A stretch of DNA of 62,000 nucleotides from Diphasiastrum complanatum (lineage: Eukaryota > Streptophyta > Lycopodiopsida > Lycopodiales > Lycopodiaceae): positions 46,434,933 to 46,496,932 of the forward strand of contig CM055104.1 in assembly GCA_029204225.1 (NCBI GenBank). Reading direction: 5' to 3'. The notes under the pieces are model-generated. The model was not told the DNA's origin and ran no database searches. It saw only the letters and a list, made by a program, of their open reading frames with translations. A program made the position numbers and the translations under genes. Shown piece after piece: positions 52,826 to 62,000 of the stretch (positions are counted from its first letter, which is position 1; each line of letters opens with the position of its first letter).

Positions 52826-53335
52826 ATGACAAACATGGGAGAGTCCATTTTGAGTGAAAGTAGCAAATTGGACGAGATTTCTAACTATGCAGTGTGGAAA
52901 TTCAAAATGAAAAACATACTGATGGAGAAAGACGTGTGGGAAGTCGTCACAAGTGATGAGAGAAGGCCGCCAAATGAAGCGGATATCAAAGTGCTCGACA
53001 AAAAGATGAGGAAAGCTTTGACCTTCATTAACTTGTCAGTGAAGGATCACATCATTACTCACATTTGTGATGCTGTTACACCCAGACAGACATGGGATGT
53101 GCTAAAGGAACAGTTTGAGACGTCAAATCCGTCAAGAATCATGTTTCTGAAGTCAAAGTTGAATAGTGCCTGCATGGAGCAAGGAGAGCACATTCAGACG
53201 TACATGACCAGAATCAAGACAATGAGAGATGAACTGCATTCTATTGGTGAGTGCATACGTGATGTGGAGCTGGTGCACAATGCATTGTGCAGCATTGCAG
53301 AACCCTATCAGATGTTTGTGAGCGGATCCAAATAA
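52826..53335 (+). pseudogene. Copia gag N-terminal domain (169 aa)
   Basis: ATG at 52826, MTNMGESILSESSKLDEISN, then YAVWKFKMKNILMEKDVWEV, FINLSVKDHIITHICDA and TWDVLKEQFETSNPSRIMFL: a UBN2-type Gag of a different Copia family from element E. It ends at ALCSIAEPYQMFVSGSK. The zinc knuckle and all of pol are missing, so it is a truncated copy with an open frame. Confidence 0.85.
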
Positions 53336-54439
53336 CATGATTTTAGTGTCATTTTGAAGGTCCTGAAGTTTGAGACTTCTTCAATATGAAATATATACTA
53401 AAATAAAAGTACCTAGGCCTCTTTCACACGCGTGAAAGGTTAGATCCAAAACTATGTACGAAAATTGCCAATTTAGGCCTCAAGCTAGCTAGGAAATGCT
53501 GACAATTTTCACATCAAGTAGTTCGGCTGGTTCTCTTTTGTGATTCTTGCAGGTATCATATGAGCAGACATGGAACCAAGGAGGTTGCATCTGACCCTAG
53601 ATCAGTGATAAAAAATGTGCAGGAAAAATCTTGAAATAGAAATAGTATCACCCGGGGAGAAAACCATGAACTTAATTTCCAACACAAAACACTTTCTAAA
53701 TGCCATTGTACATCGAAATCTCTCATTCTAGGAACATTGAGAATTCCACCATCCATATGGTCTTTGATGATCCAAGGCTAAGATGTCTACAAAATATCTA
53801 TGGTAATCTCTCCAAAACACGATGGAGGGAGGGAGAATGAAATGGCCAAGTAGCTGTCATTTCTAGTGGGACACCTCATTGGTTGAGGCAATAAATTCCC
53901 ATCAATTATTGTAATGAATATACTTTTTCTCCAATATATTTGTTGGGCAAACCAACTTTCGTCCCAAAAAGAAAGCCCTATGCTGTCAAGTCAGCAGGAA
54001 TAAAAACGGCCATTATCCCTACCATACGGGTAGGGCCAAAAATTAGTAGATCATACTATTTTATGAGGGAGAGTTTGTGGCCAACTAAGGGCATTTTAAG
54101 ATGAGTCAAATGAAGCCAAATAGTGGCTAGCTATCTAGTAAGGATAAGGTAGCTTTGTTGAGGTCCTTAGGCTCAATGATAAGGCTTGGCATGTAGCCTC
54201 TACCTAAGCAAGTCGTACTTGTTGAAGCATAGGTAGTTCTTGATTAAATATTGAGAAATGCAACACGTAGTGTAGTGAGTATGCTTTTTGGTGAAGTATG
54301 CAAATGATGTGTTTTTTGCATGCAAATCTGCAATTCATGTGATAATTGTTTACTTTCATGACGTGTATTGATCTGACGTTTGCCTAACCAGTTACTGACA
54401 GATAGAGCAAATAGAGCACACAAAGCTCAGGGTTTTGGG
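53336..54439. other. Spacer, no gene recognised
   Basis: About 1.1 kb without domains. TTTCACACGCGTGAAA at 53422-53437 is a palindrome related to those in the LTRs. The rest shows nothing distinctive. Confidence 0.5.
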
Positions 54440-54448
54440 TTTATAAGG
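54440..54448 (+). promoter_or_regulatory. TATA-like box upstream of the 567-aa ORF
   Basis: TTTATAAGG lies about 60 bp before the ATG at 54509, a fitting distance for a short 5' UTR. Confidence 0.45.
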
Positions 54449-54508
54449 AGGCAGCTAGAAGCATAATTTTCATGCAGAGAGGTTTATATGTATTAGGCAG
54501 TAGCAGCT

Positions 54509-56212
54509 ATGCGTGATCCTTCTCGCTTCGTTGGTTATGTTGCTGGAGCTGGTAGGAAACGTTTGAGCGATGCTGGGCTGTTGGATTTCGCCATTCAAGC
54601 ATGGCCGGTTGTCATTTTGCAAGTAATTGAGCCTATGGCAAAAAATTGTGATCAGAAGTCATGGACTGTGAAGACTTCCGACGGGCGATCAAGATTCTTG
54701 ATGTGTGAATGGGCCGCCGCTAGTTTGAAGCTTCCTTCTACTGGCGAATCTATTAAGAAGAGGTTGTATGACGCCAAAGAAGCTGAGATGTTGAGAGATT
54801 ATTTTGGTGGGGAAAAACCAACCCCTCATGAGTCATGTTTTGCCTTGGGAAAGTGCAAGGATCCTGAGCTGTTTGAATTTCTTACCTGGGTGGCGGAAGT
54901 ATTGACATGGCGAGCCCGTCCTAAGTTTCTCAATGCTGCGTTGGTTGAGGCTGCTGTTAAAGCTTTCAATGGTGTCGTTTTGAATTGGGCTGAGTGGACC
55001 GTGGATTTGATCAAGACGGATATCAGTCGATTCGCCTCAGGAAAGACCAAAAGACTGGAGTTTCCTCTACCTTGGAATAAAATGATAGTGGAATGGTTAG
55101 GCATTCCCACTTTTCAGTATGTGGGAAGTGGGTTGATTGTGCTACCCAGTTCTAGTGAGATGCCTTATGAAGTTGCTGGTTCTGGTAATGACAATGTTGT
55201 TGCTGCTGATCCTAATGTGCCTAAAGTGAAAGTCAGGCTAACGAAGATGGCTAAACGGAAGCTCACTTTTTCTGCAAGGTCGCGTACAAGACGTAAGTTA
55301 AATAAAGGTGCATTGCAGGGGGGTGTCGAAGATCGAGAAGATGATCATTATTCAAATGTCAGCAATACTAAGGAGGATCCTGATACTGTGGTTATTATGA
55401 TCCCTGAGGTTGGCTCTGTTGCTTTGAAATCTGATGGGAGTGTTCCTAATGCTCCAAGTGAAGTTACTATTGAAGCAGGTGTGAATGTTGCTGCCAGAAA
55501 TGAACCAGAAGAACCAGGTATGCAGATCATAGAAGATGTCCACGTTGAAAAGTCCTCACAAGGCCCACAAGGGCGAATTGATGTTGGTAAAGACCCTTTG
55601 GTGGCTGAGCTAGTACTGTCAGTTGATCTAACTACTCCCGTAAAATCAGTTGACACTACTTCAGTGGATGCCGGAGAGTTGCGTTCGCCACCTGTGACGC
55701 CTACCAGCAGCATCAAAACAGTTCTCTATAATGATGGAGAATCTACACCTTGTCATGGTCAGTTGCTATTAACCCGATTTCCTGTTGCTGATGAAGATGC
55801 CGAGGTTTGGTTGGCTTCTAAATGTGTGGATGTCAAGTGGATGGATAAATGGATAGAAAGCACACCTCTGTTAAAAGCCCATATTCTGAAAAGCTTTACA
55901 GGTAAGGTGAGGGAATCTACAGATGTGGAAATGCTAAAGAATAACCTTGCTGCCAGTGAAGCCAAAGTGTTGATTCTAAAAGAAGAGCTCACGGATTTGA
56001 GAGACAAGTTGTTGAATGTGCAAGGCCAGTTTGCTGCAGCCAAGAATGAAGTCGTACAATTGGAAACGGAGATTGGGTACTACCAGGCAGCCTACACTGT
56101 GGTAGCCTCCCAGGCCACTCAGTTGGCAGAGGTGATAGACAGGCGTACTGGTATGGTGGATGCAATCTCTAGACGCTTGGAAGCAGAACGCCTGCGAAGG
56201 CGTCGATACTGA
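54509..56212 (+). CDS. Unknown protein, 567 aa, with C-terminal coiled coil
   Basis: I do not recognise a family. Residues 1 to about 215 look folded and tryptophan-rich (FLMCEWAAASLKLP, LFEFLTWVAEVLTW, LNWAEWTVDLIKTDISRF, GKTKRLEFPLPWNKMIVEWL). Residues 240-267 are strongly basic (KVKVRLTKMAKRKL, RSRTRRKLNK), a possible nuclear signal. Residues 270-410 are acidic, Ser/Thr/Pro-rich and probably disordered, with SPPVTPTSS. Residues about 470-560 have heptad-like spacing typical of a coiled coil and end in an arginine cluster. No signal peptide or membrane span is seen. The start is an ATG with a TATA-like box 60 bp upstream. Being single-exon and unbroken amid decayed repeats, it may be a lineage-specific gene or an accessory ORF of a large LTR element. 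It has no Gag, knuckle or protease motif. Confidence 0.7.
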   Translation: MRDPSRFVGYVAGAGRKRLSDAGLLDFAIQAWPVVILQVIEPMAKNCDQKSWTVKTSDGRSRFLMCEWAAASLKLPSTGESIKKRLYDAKEAEMLRDYFGGEKPTPHESCFALGKCKDPELFEFLTWVAEVLTWRARPKFLNAALVEAAVKAFNGVVLNWAEWTVDLIKTDISRFASGKTKRLEFPLPWNKMIVEWLGIPTFQYVGSGLIVLPSSSEMPYEVAGSGNDNVVAADPNVPKVKVRLTKMAKRKLTFSARSRTRRKLNKGALQGGVEDREDDHYSNVSNTKEDPDTVVIMIPEVGSVALKSDGSVPNAPSEVTIEAGVNVAARNEPEEPGMQIIEDVHVEKSSQGPQGRIDVGKDPLVAELVLSVDLTTPVKSVDTTSVDAGELRSPPVTPTSSIKTVLYNDGESTPCHGQLLLTRFPVADEDAEVWLASKCVDVKWMDKWIESTPLLKAHILKSFTGKVRESTDVEMLKNNLAASEAKVLILKEELTDLRDKLLNVQGQFAAAKNEVVQLETEIGYYQAAYTVVASQATQLAEVIDRRTGMVDAISRRLEAERLRRRRY

Positions 56213-57185
56213 TTACGAGATCAGTAAGTCGCAGGAGAAGTAAGGGCTGCGTGCTGGTGCTGAGTTAGAGGAAAAGTTTGAGACCAAGACCGCCAGTTTG
56301 GTGTGAGCTGAATAGTCAATAACCATGTTACTTGTGATGCAGGACCCGACCACCGGGAAATTTTGTCTATATGTATATGCTATTACAGTTTATGAAAATA
56401 TAGCACTCTTGTGGTTTAGAATTACGTTTGGTTAAGTAATGTAGAGATCTGAAACGTCTTCGCAGTGGCAGGTTATACTCTAGCGCCCTTAGCTGCCAAG
56501 AAAGGCTAGGTTTTTGCCATCGTCGTATTCCTGCTGCGTGTAAGAGAAGTAGAGTCAGAGACTCGGTTATCATGATCATCATTATCTATTTGCTAAGGAT
56601 ATGGAGAATGCAGACAGCCCTTTTGCATCTTTTTCGCAGCTTTCATGGTGCTGTAAATCTATCTGCAGATTGTGATAGCTGACTACCGGGCTGTCACTGG
56701 ATAAACAATCTTAAATCACTGGATAAACTTCTGATAACAGAACGATTGACACATGATGATGTGAGAGACCGAAATATTTTAGTGTGTTTTGTTTGTTGTA
56801 GGTTCCACGTCTACCTATAAGATCATTTTATATCTAATTTAGCTGCAAAATCATGCCATCTTTTGCCTTTGCGAGCATGCTTCTATGAATTAGGAACTCA
56901 CCTTCTTCTTGAGCTAGCACTTACAATGAAGGAAGAAAGAAGGGCATGACAAATGTATGCTATATTACCAGCATGCTGCATGATTATTGAACTAGCCTGT
57001 GAAGAAGAAGTCAAAAGACATGTGAATAGTGTAGATGCTGAATTGAGGGGGTGCTCCTCGCTGTCCTTGACCTTTGCCTTCATTTTGTCATTTTGTGAAC
57101 AAATTTGAACACAACCATTTTGTAGCAATTGATGATATTTATGATCCAAAATGCTACTATACAAATCTACTATTCTACTTGTAAA
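56213..57185. other. 3' flank of the unknown ORF, no gene recognised
   Basis: About 970 bp. TTGTGATGCAG near 56332-56342 resembles a splice acceptor and could belong to a spliced 3' UTR; this is not supported further. No domain is seen. Confidence 0.4.
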
Positions 57186-58130
57186 CTAACTAACAGTGCT
57201 AACAAAAGAAGCCATGTCTGATCTGGTCTGATCATACATCAAAGATCCTATAATAGATTGATAGGGTAATTTGCTCATTTCATTTCTTCCTTCAAGACTT
57301 TGAGAACATTGATCTTTTGAGTAATTTTGGCCCAGGCTGTGATGGTGTTTACGGTTTTCAATACCAAATCTTTTTAGTACATTTTGCAAGACTTAGTATC
57401 TTTGATGGGACAAGTATATTCATCTATTTATCCTATCTCTCAAAATCTGAATGCCTAGACAATAATGAGCATTGCCTAGATTTGTAATCTCAAACTCATT
57501 GGAAAGTTGGGTTTTGACTTCTTGTAAAAAAACTCTTGTCATTGCTAAATAGGAGTGTATCATCCACATATAAGGAAACAATGACAAACAAATTCACAAT
57601 GGATTAATGTCCATATATGAGGGAAACAATGACAAACAAATTCACAATGGATTAATGGTACACAAGGAAACAATGACAAACAAATTCACAATCAATTAAT
57701 GTCCACATATAAGGAAACAATGACAAACAAATTCACAATGGATTAATGGTACACTCACCATATAGAGCCTTGTGTAGCTTACATACATAGCTTTCCTTCC
57801 CTTCCACCTCATTTACTTCTAGTTGCTCCATGTAAATGTGCCCCTCTATGATGCCATTAGAAAAGTAGTTTCATCCATCTGATGCACTTCAAGATCTGCG
57901 ACAATTGCATAAGGATACAAGAGTCTATCGGATGCAAGTTTAATAGCAGGACTAGTGAAAATCACTAAAAGGTATTTGAAAATAGCCTTTTGCAAGCAAT
58001 CTTGCCTTCCATATTCCAACTGAGAGTTCCATCTGGATTGCACTTCAATCTAAAAATCTACTTGCAAGAAATTATATTCTTGCAAAGGTCCAGGCATCAT
58101 TCTTGATTATGATATTCGACATCCATTGCT
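57186..58130 (-). pseudogene. Copia RT fragment with duplicated YVDD region
   Basis: Minus-strand traces of RT: ADLEVHQMDETTFLMAS, a decayed YVDD area and MQNVLKRFGIENRKHH, then PYQSIIGSLMYDQTRSDMAS of the RNase H connection. The YVDD area is expanded into a four-copy minisatellite (57564-57752). Many frame breaks; no integrase or gag belongs to this piece. Confidence 0.75.
57564..57752. repeat. Minisatellite derived from the RT catalytic box, four copies of about 45-50 bp
   Basis: Each copy has AAGGAAACAATGACAAACAA and ATTCACAATGGATTAATG. On the minus strand the complete copies read as LFVIVSLYV followed by the aspartates of YVDD. Confidence 0.9.
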
Positions 58131-58139
58131 TTCTTCCAA

Positions 58140-61060
58140 TACTTCAATTCTATAGATGATTAGGCTATATCAAGGTTAGTCATATACTGACTTAAGGAAC
58201 TGACTGCAAAAACTATGTCTGGCCTGGTACAGATCATTGTGTACATAAGAGATTCTATTGTCGAATGATAAGAATACTCACGCATCTGCTCCTTCTCTTC
58301 GATTATTTGAGAGCATTGATCCTTTGACAATTTGAGACCTGGTCCCATTGGTGAGAGAGCTAACTTGCAATTAACTAAATTATATCTGACTAACATATTA
58401 TAGATGTACCTCTGTTGAGTAATGTAGAGCAACTTCTGATTTCTGTCTCTGTGGATTTGAATACCAAGGTAGAAATGAGCTTCGCCTAGATTGGTCATGT
58501 CGAAATTCGGAAGATAGCATTGTCTTAGCTTCTTTTGTTAGATCGATACTGTTGCCAAAGAGCAATGTGTCGTCCACAAAGTGATAATGATAAAAGACTG
58601 CTGCACTGTCTTGAAGTAAACATTCGAATATGAAGAGCTTGGTATATAGCCATGATCAATAATAGAAGTATTGATCCTTTGAAACCAATCTCGAGCAGAT
58701 TGCTTCAAGCCATAAAGTGCCTTATGGAGTTTACATACATGATTGTGTTTACCTTCGATAATATAACCATCGGATTGCACCATGCAATTGTCTTCTTTGA
58801 TCACTCCATTGAGATATGTTGTATGTACATCCATTTGATGTATTTCCAAATCTACAGCAGCAGCAAACGACAATAAAAGTTGAATAGAAGAATGCTTGAC
58901 TATTGGACTGAAGGTCTCAATGTAATTGACATTGTATACCTGAGAAAATCCTCTAGCAACAAGTCGAGCTTTTTTTCTGTCGATGCTTCCGTCTACTTTT
59001 GTACTTGACTTTGAAAATCCATTTATAATCAACTACGTTTCTGCTAGCAGGTAATTCGACAATCGTCCATGTCTGGTTCTTGATAAGAGATGATTACTCT
59101 TTATCCATAGCTTATTTTCAAAGATCGTAATCGGACTGACTGAGTGCCTCTTTGACAGTTGTCGGCTCATGAACAAGGTAGGCTACAGACTCGTCGATAT
59201 ACCTAATAGGTGGTCTGCTAATTCTTGTTGATCTTCTGGGTGATAGAGGAAGTTGATCATTTTCATCATACTATAGTTGTTGAACTGCAACATCATCATC
59301 TTCGGACTCGCCGTTGATATGTCGTTTGTCAAAAGTAGATGAGCTTGGACCTTCAATGAGAATAGTCGACTGAGGAACCTCGAAGTTCAATATGTCGGAT
59401 GAAACTGAAGAGTCGACTACATGAGCTTTACCTTTTCCTTTGAGGTCGATAAACTGATCTTCGATGAAGATGACATCCTGGCTAGTGAATATCTTCAACT
59501 CGATAGGATCGAACAACTTGTAAGCTTCATATGAAATAGTGTAGTTGATAAAAATACATTTGATACTCTAGAATTCGAGCTTCTTCTTGAGATCATGAGG
59601 AATTTGCGCATAAGCAGTACATCCCTTCTAAATTCGATAAAGAAGGTTTGGTAGCTATCCAAACTTTGAATGGTGTTTTTTCTGAGAGACCTTTAGTAGG
59701 ACATCAATTCTGAATATAGTTTGCTGTTGAAACAACTTCAACCTAGAAGGACTTCAGAAGTGACGCATGTGATAACATGCACTTTGCCGATTCAACTAAG
59801 GTTATGTTATTTCTCTCAGCAAGAGCATTTGATTGAGGCGAATAGGAGGTAATGTATTGTTGCTCAATGTCGTTGTTAAGGTAGTACTCCTTGAATTCAG
59901 TGGAGATGTATTCCCCCCGTTGTCGGACCTCAGTGCTTTGAGTTTCCTAAGCGATGATGCCATAGTAATGCTTTATTGACAAGAACAGAGGTTTTCAAAG
60001 CTTGACTAGAATCAGAATAACAATGTGCCAATCTATATAAGTATCCATGCCTCTTGCCGAGTGCAAGGATCTTATTACTCCTATCGATAATTCTGCATTG
60101 AACAGACTCAAACTCCAACTTATGAGGGAATGGAAAATCTCACGATGATTGGTCATATGTTGAGTAGCTCCAAAATTCAGAAACCACGAATCATCCGAAT
60201 TTGCGTATTTGTCTTTGACCATAAAAGCGCCTTCGTCCATTTCGACTTCAGGAGATGCTGTAACTGTATTTGCTTGTTGATCAGGTTGCTTGGCTGCATT
60301 CTTCACTTTGAGAATTCGGCAATCCTAGATCTCATGGTTATTGCGTTTGCAATACCTCCAAAACATCTTCTTCGACGAATGTGGATTTGATGGTTGTTCT
60401 TGACTTTGAGTCTGTTTCTGATTCAATGTAGACTGCTTGGAGTTCTTCTGCTTTTGTCGTTTTGAGCCCTTGTTGACATATAGAGCATGAGATGAAGAGG
60501 TAGACGGAGTGTCTTGAGTTCTTCGATTATCTTCTTGCAGCAACACAGTGATAACTCTGGTAAGAATTATATTTGAGTGTGTCGTAATGATTGTCACCCA
60601 ATTCTCATATGTAGAGGGCATGCTTGAAAGCAATGTCATAATTGTGTCTTGATCATCTATGATTGATCCAACAACGGAGGGGTTAATATGATTCTGAAGA
60701 GAATCATTGTTTGACATCTTGAGTGTGAAGAATTTCCTTCGAAGATGCAACTTAGTAGTTATGTCTCTCACATCATATAGTGAGCTCAGGATGTCCCAAA
60801 ATTCTTTTGAAATTTTGGCTTCAGCTATGTGGCCAATTTGAGTATCTGATATATTGAGGATAATAAGCGTGAAAGCTTTACCATCCTTTGATTTTCACTT
60901 TGAGTCTTCTGTGTCGTCTTCAGACTTTACTTCTATACCTGTGACAACATCCCACAACTCATTGGTGATTAGTTAGGTCTTCTTATTTTCACAAATGATA
61001 ATTGGATCCATTCAGTTTGTCTGCAATAAGATCGGCTTTACTTTAGGAATCCATCTGGAA
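58140..61060 (-). pseudogene. Copia remnant spanning gag to RNase H connection
   Basis: Minus order: gag (61060-60325) with KSKDGKAFTLIILNISDTQI, TTKLHLRRKFFTLKM and MTLLSSMPSTYENWV. Next comes a knuckle-like CKRNNHEI and a protease region written WFLNFGATQHMTN (active-site DSG lost). Then follow HHRLGNSKH, decayed integrase, the FKVFTSQD-type linker and RT (58538-59032) with YIETFSPIVKHSSIQLLL and HQMDVHTTYLNGVIKED. The last segment is MTNLGEAHFYLGIQIHRDRN to YTMICTRPDIVFAVSSLSQY. At least six frame breaks. It is a different Copia family from element E. Confidence 0.85.
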
Positions 61061-61180
61061 CTTTAGCCTAAAGACATTAAGAGAGATACCGTGTTGTGGA
61101 AATCAGTTCTATGATATCGAAACAAATTGATTCGAACTGAAGAATAATTTGATATCGCGAAAGATATCAAGTATAAGATC

Positions 61181-61196
61181 TTGCACTCTGATATAG
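61181..61196 (-). promoter_or_regulatory. Degenerate primer binding site of the 58-61 kb Copia
   Basis: Minus-strand TACTATATCAGAGTGC resembles TGGTATCAGAGC. The LTR that should follow is missing and plus-strand Copia gag begins within 10-20 bp. Confidence 0.45.
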
Positions 61197-61202
61197 TATT
61201 AG

Positions 61203-62000
61203 GCCTTGAAGAAGAATCGTTGCTTTGATAAGCTCTCTTTGCCAAGGATAAGCACAAAGGGAGGAGCAAGAACCAACATCAACAATCCTCAAGCAAGGAC
61301 AAAGTCAAATCCAAAGACAAAGATGAGGAGGAAGATGATTCCTCTAATGCTTCATCATCCAAGCTCAAGAAGAGGAAGATCAAGTGCTTTTATTGTGGCA
61401 AGAAAGGCCATTATGCCACCCATTGCTTCAAGAAGAAAAATCAACTCAAGCAAGCCAACATTACCAATGAGAAGGAAGACACTATTGCAAGTGGAGAGGG
61501 ATCTCTTATGGTCTTTAGTTTTTCATCTACTCCTTTCAAGAAGGACGGCCTATGGTATATTGATAGTGGAACCTCTTCACATATGTGTAGCTCCAAGGAC
61601 TCTTTCTCTTCTATTGCACCTTATGATGGAGTCAAGAAATCAATATACACTGCAAATGATGTAAAATTCAATGTTGATACTTGCACTATCAAGAAGAATA
61701 ATGAGATACTTGCATTAGGATCTAGATTTGGAGGCATCTATAAACTAGATCCAAATGAGTATGTGAATGCTTGTAATGTTGCTCTTGTGAACAAGCTCTC
61801 TATGGAGGAGTTATGGCATAGGAGGTTGGGACATCCCAACTACAAATCCATGCTCTCTATGATCAAAGAAGCCAAAGCTATTGGCTTGCCAAAGTCATTC
61901 TCCAAGAAGATCAAGCCTTGTGAGGCTTGTGCTATTGCTAGATCTCACAAAAAGCAATTTACAAGATCTTCTATCAAAAGCAAGCATCCTTTGGAGTTAA
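61203..62000 (+). CDS. Copia Gag-Pol, partial, running off the window
   Basis: A plus frame begins in mid-gag (GLEEESLL), has two stops at about 61226-61231, and is then open from 61232 to the window end. It shows ALFAKDKHKGRSKNQ, a zinc knuckle CFYCGKKGHYATHC (CX2CX4HX4C), and a protease motif WYIDSGTSSHM with DSG intact. GGIYKLDPNEYVNA and ELWHRRLGHPNYKSM follow, then PCEACAIARSHKK of the integrase zinc site. It lacks the Gag N-terminus, so it is 5'-truncated. The family is that of elements A and C. Whether the rest of pol is intact cannot be seen. Confidence 0.85.

Overview
The window looks like repeat-dominated nuclear DNA from a land plant with a large genome. A conifer-like gymnosperm or a fern fits best, because the PPR protein has long runs of near-identical PLS triplets typed ALEQGKQLH / LVDMYAKCG. 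This is a judgement from protein style, not a database match. No bacterial, organellar, tRNA, rRNA or CRISPR feature was recognised. Most of the 62 kb is layered LTR retrotransposons, mainly Ty1/Copia primed by initiator tRNA-Met, with some Ty3/Gypsy.

Layout. (1) 1-9855: an old minus-strand Copia (element B). Its right LTR is split by a decayed plus-strand Copia (element A, 4762-9479) with a 5 bp target duplication CTAAT. (2) 9856-19929: the longest stretch not made of recognisable retroelements. It holds one convincing ordinary gene, a single-exon VQ-motif protein (15721-16500, minus), flanked by minisatellites and with a W-box/G-box cluster upstream. (3) 19930-24040: a mosaic of Gypsy and Copia pieces, including an ORF in which Gypsy gag runs in frame into Copia protease-region sequence. 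(4) 24041-35210: a minus-strand Copia (element D) with a four-fold repeated primer binding site, interrupted by a complete plus-strand Copia (element E, 24358-30671). Element E has 862 bp LTRs that look identical and an unbroken 1326-residue Gag-Pol. (5) 36757-43202: a minus-strand Copia (element C) whose gag is broken at the zinc knuckle by about 2.7 kb of foreign DNA, made of a small plus-strand Copia scrap and most of a PPR gene. (6) 43203-48170: a decayed Gypsy followed by two arrays of a 25 bp repeat rich in RCCGAC cores. (7) 49024-53338: three plus-strand Copia fragments. (8) 54509-56212: an intact 567-codon ORF of unknown family with its own TATA-like box. (9) 57186-62000: two minus-strand Copia remnants and the start of a plus-strand Copia that runs off the window.

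Functionally, only element E (self-contained retrotransposition), the VQ gene (predicted WRKY partner) and perhaps the 567-residue ORF look able to make full proteins. The PPR gene is open but has lost its C-terminus. Everything else is debris that records the order of insertion: B before A, D before E, and C before the PPR-bearing insert.
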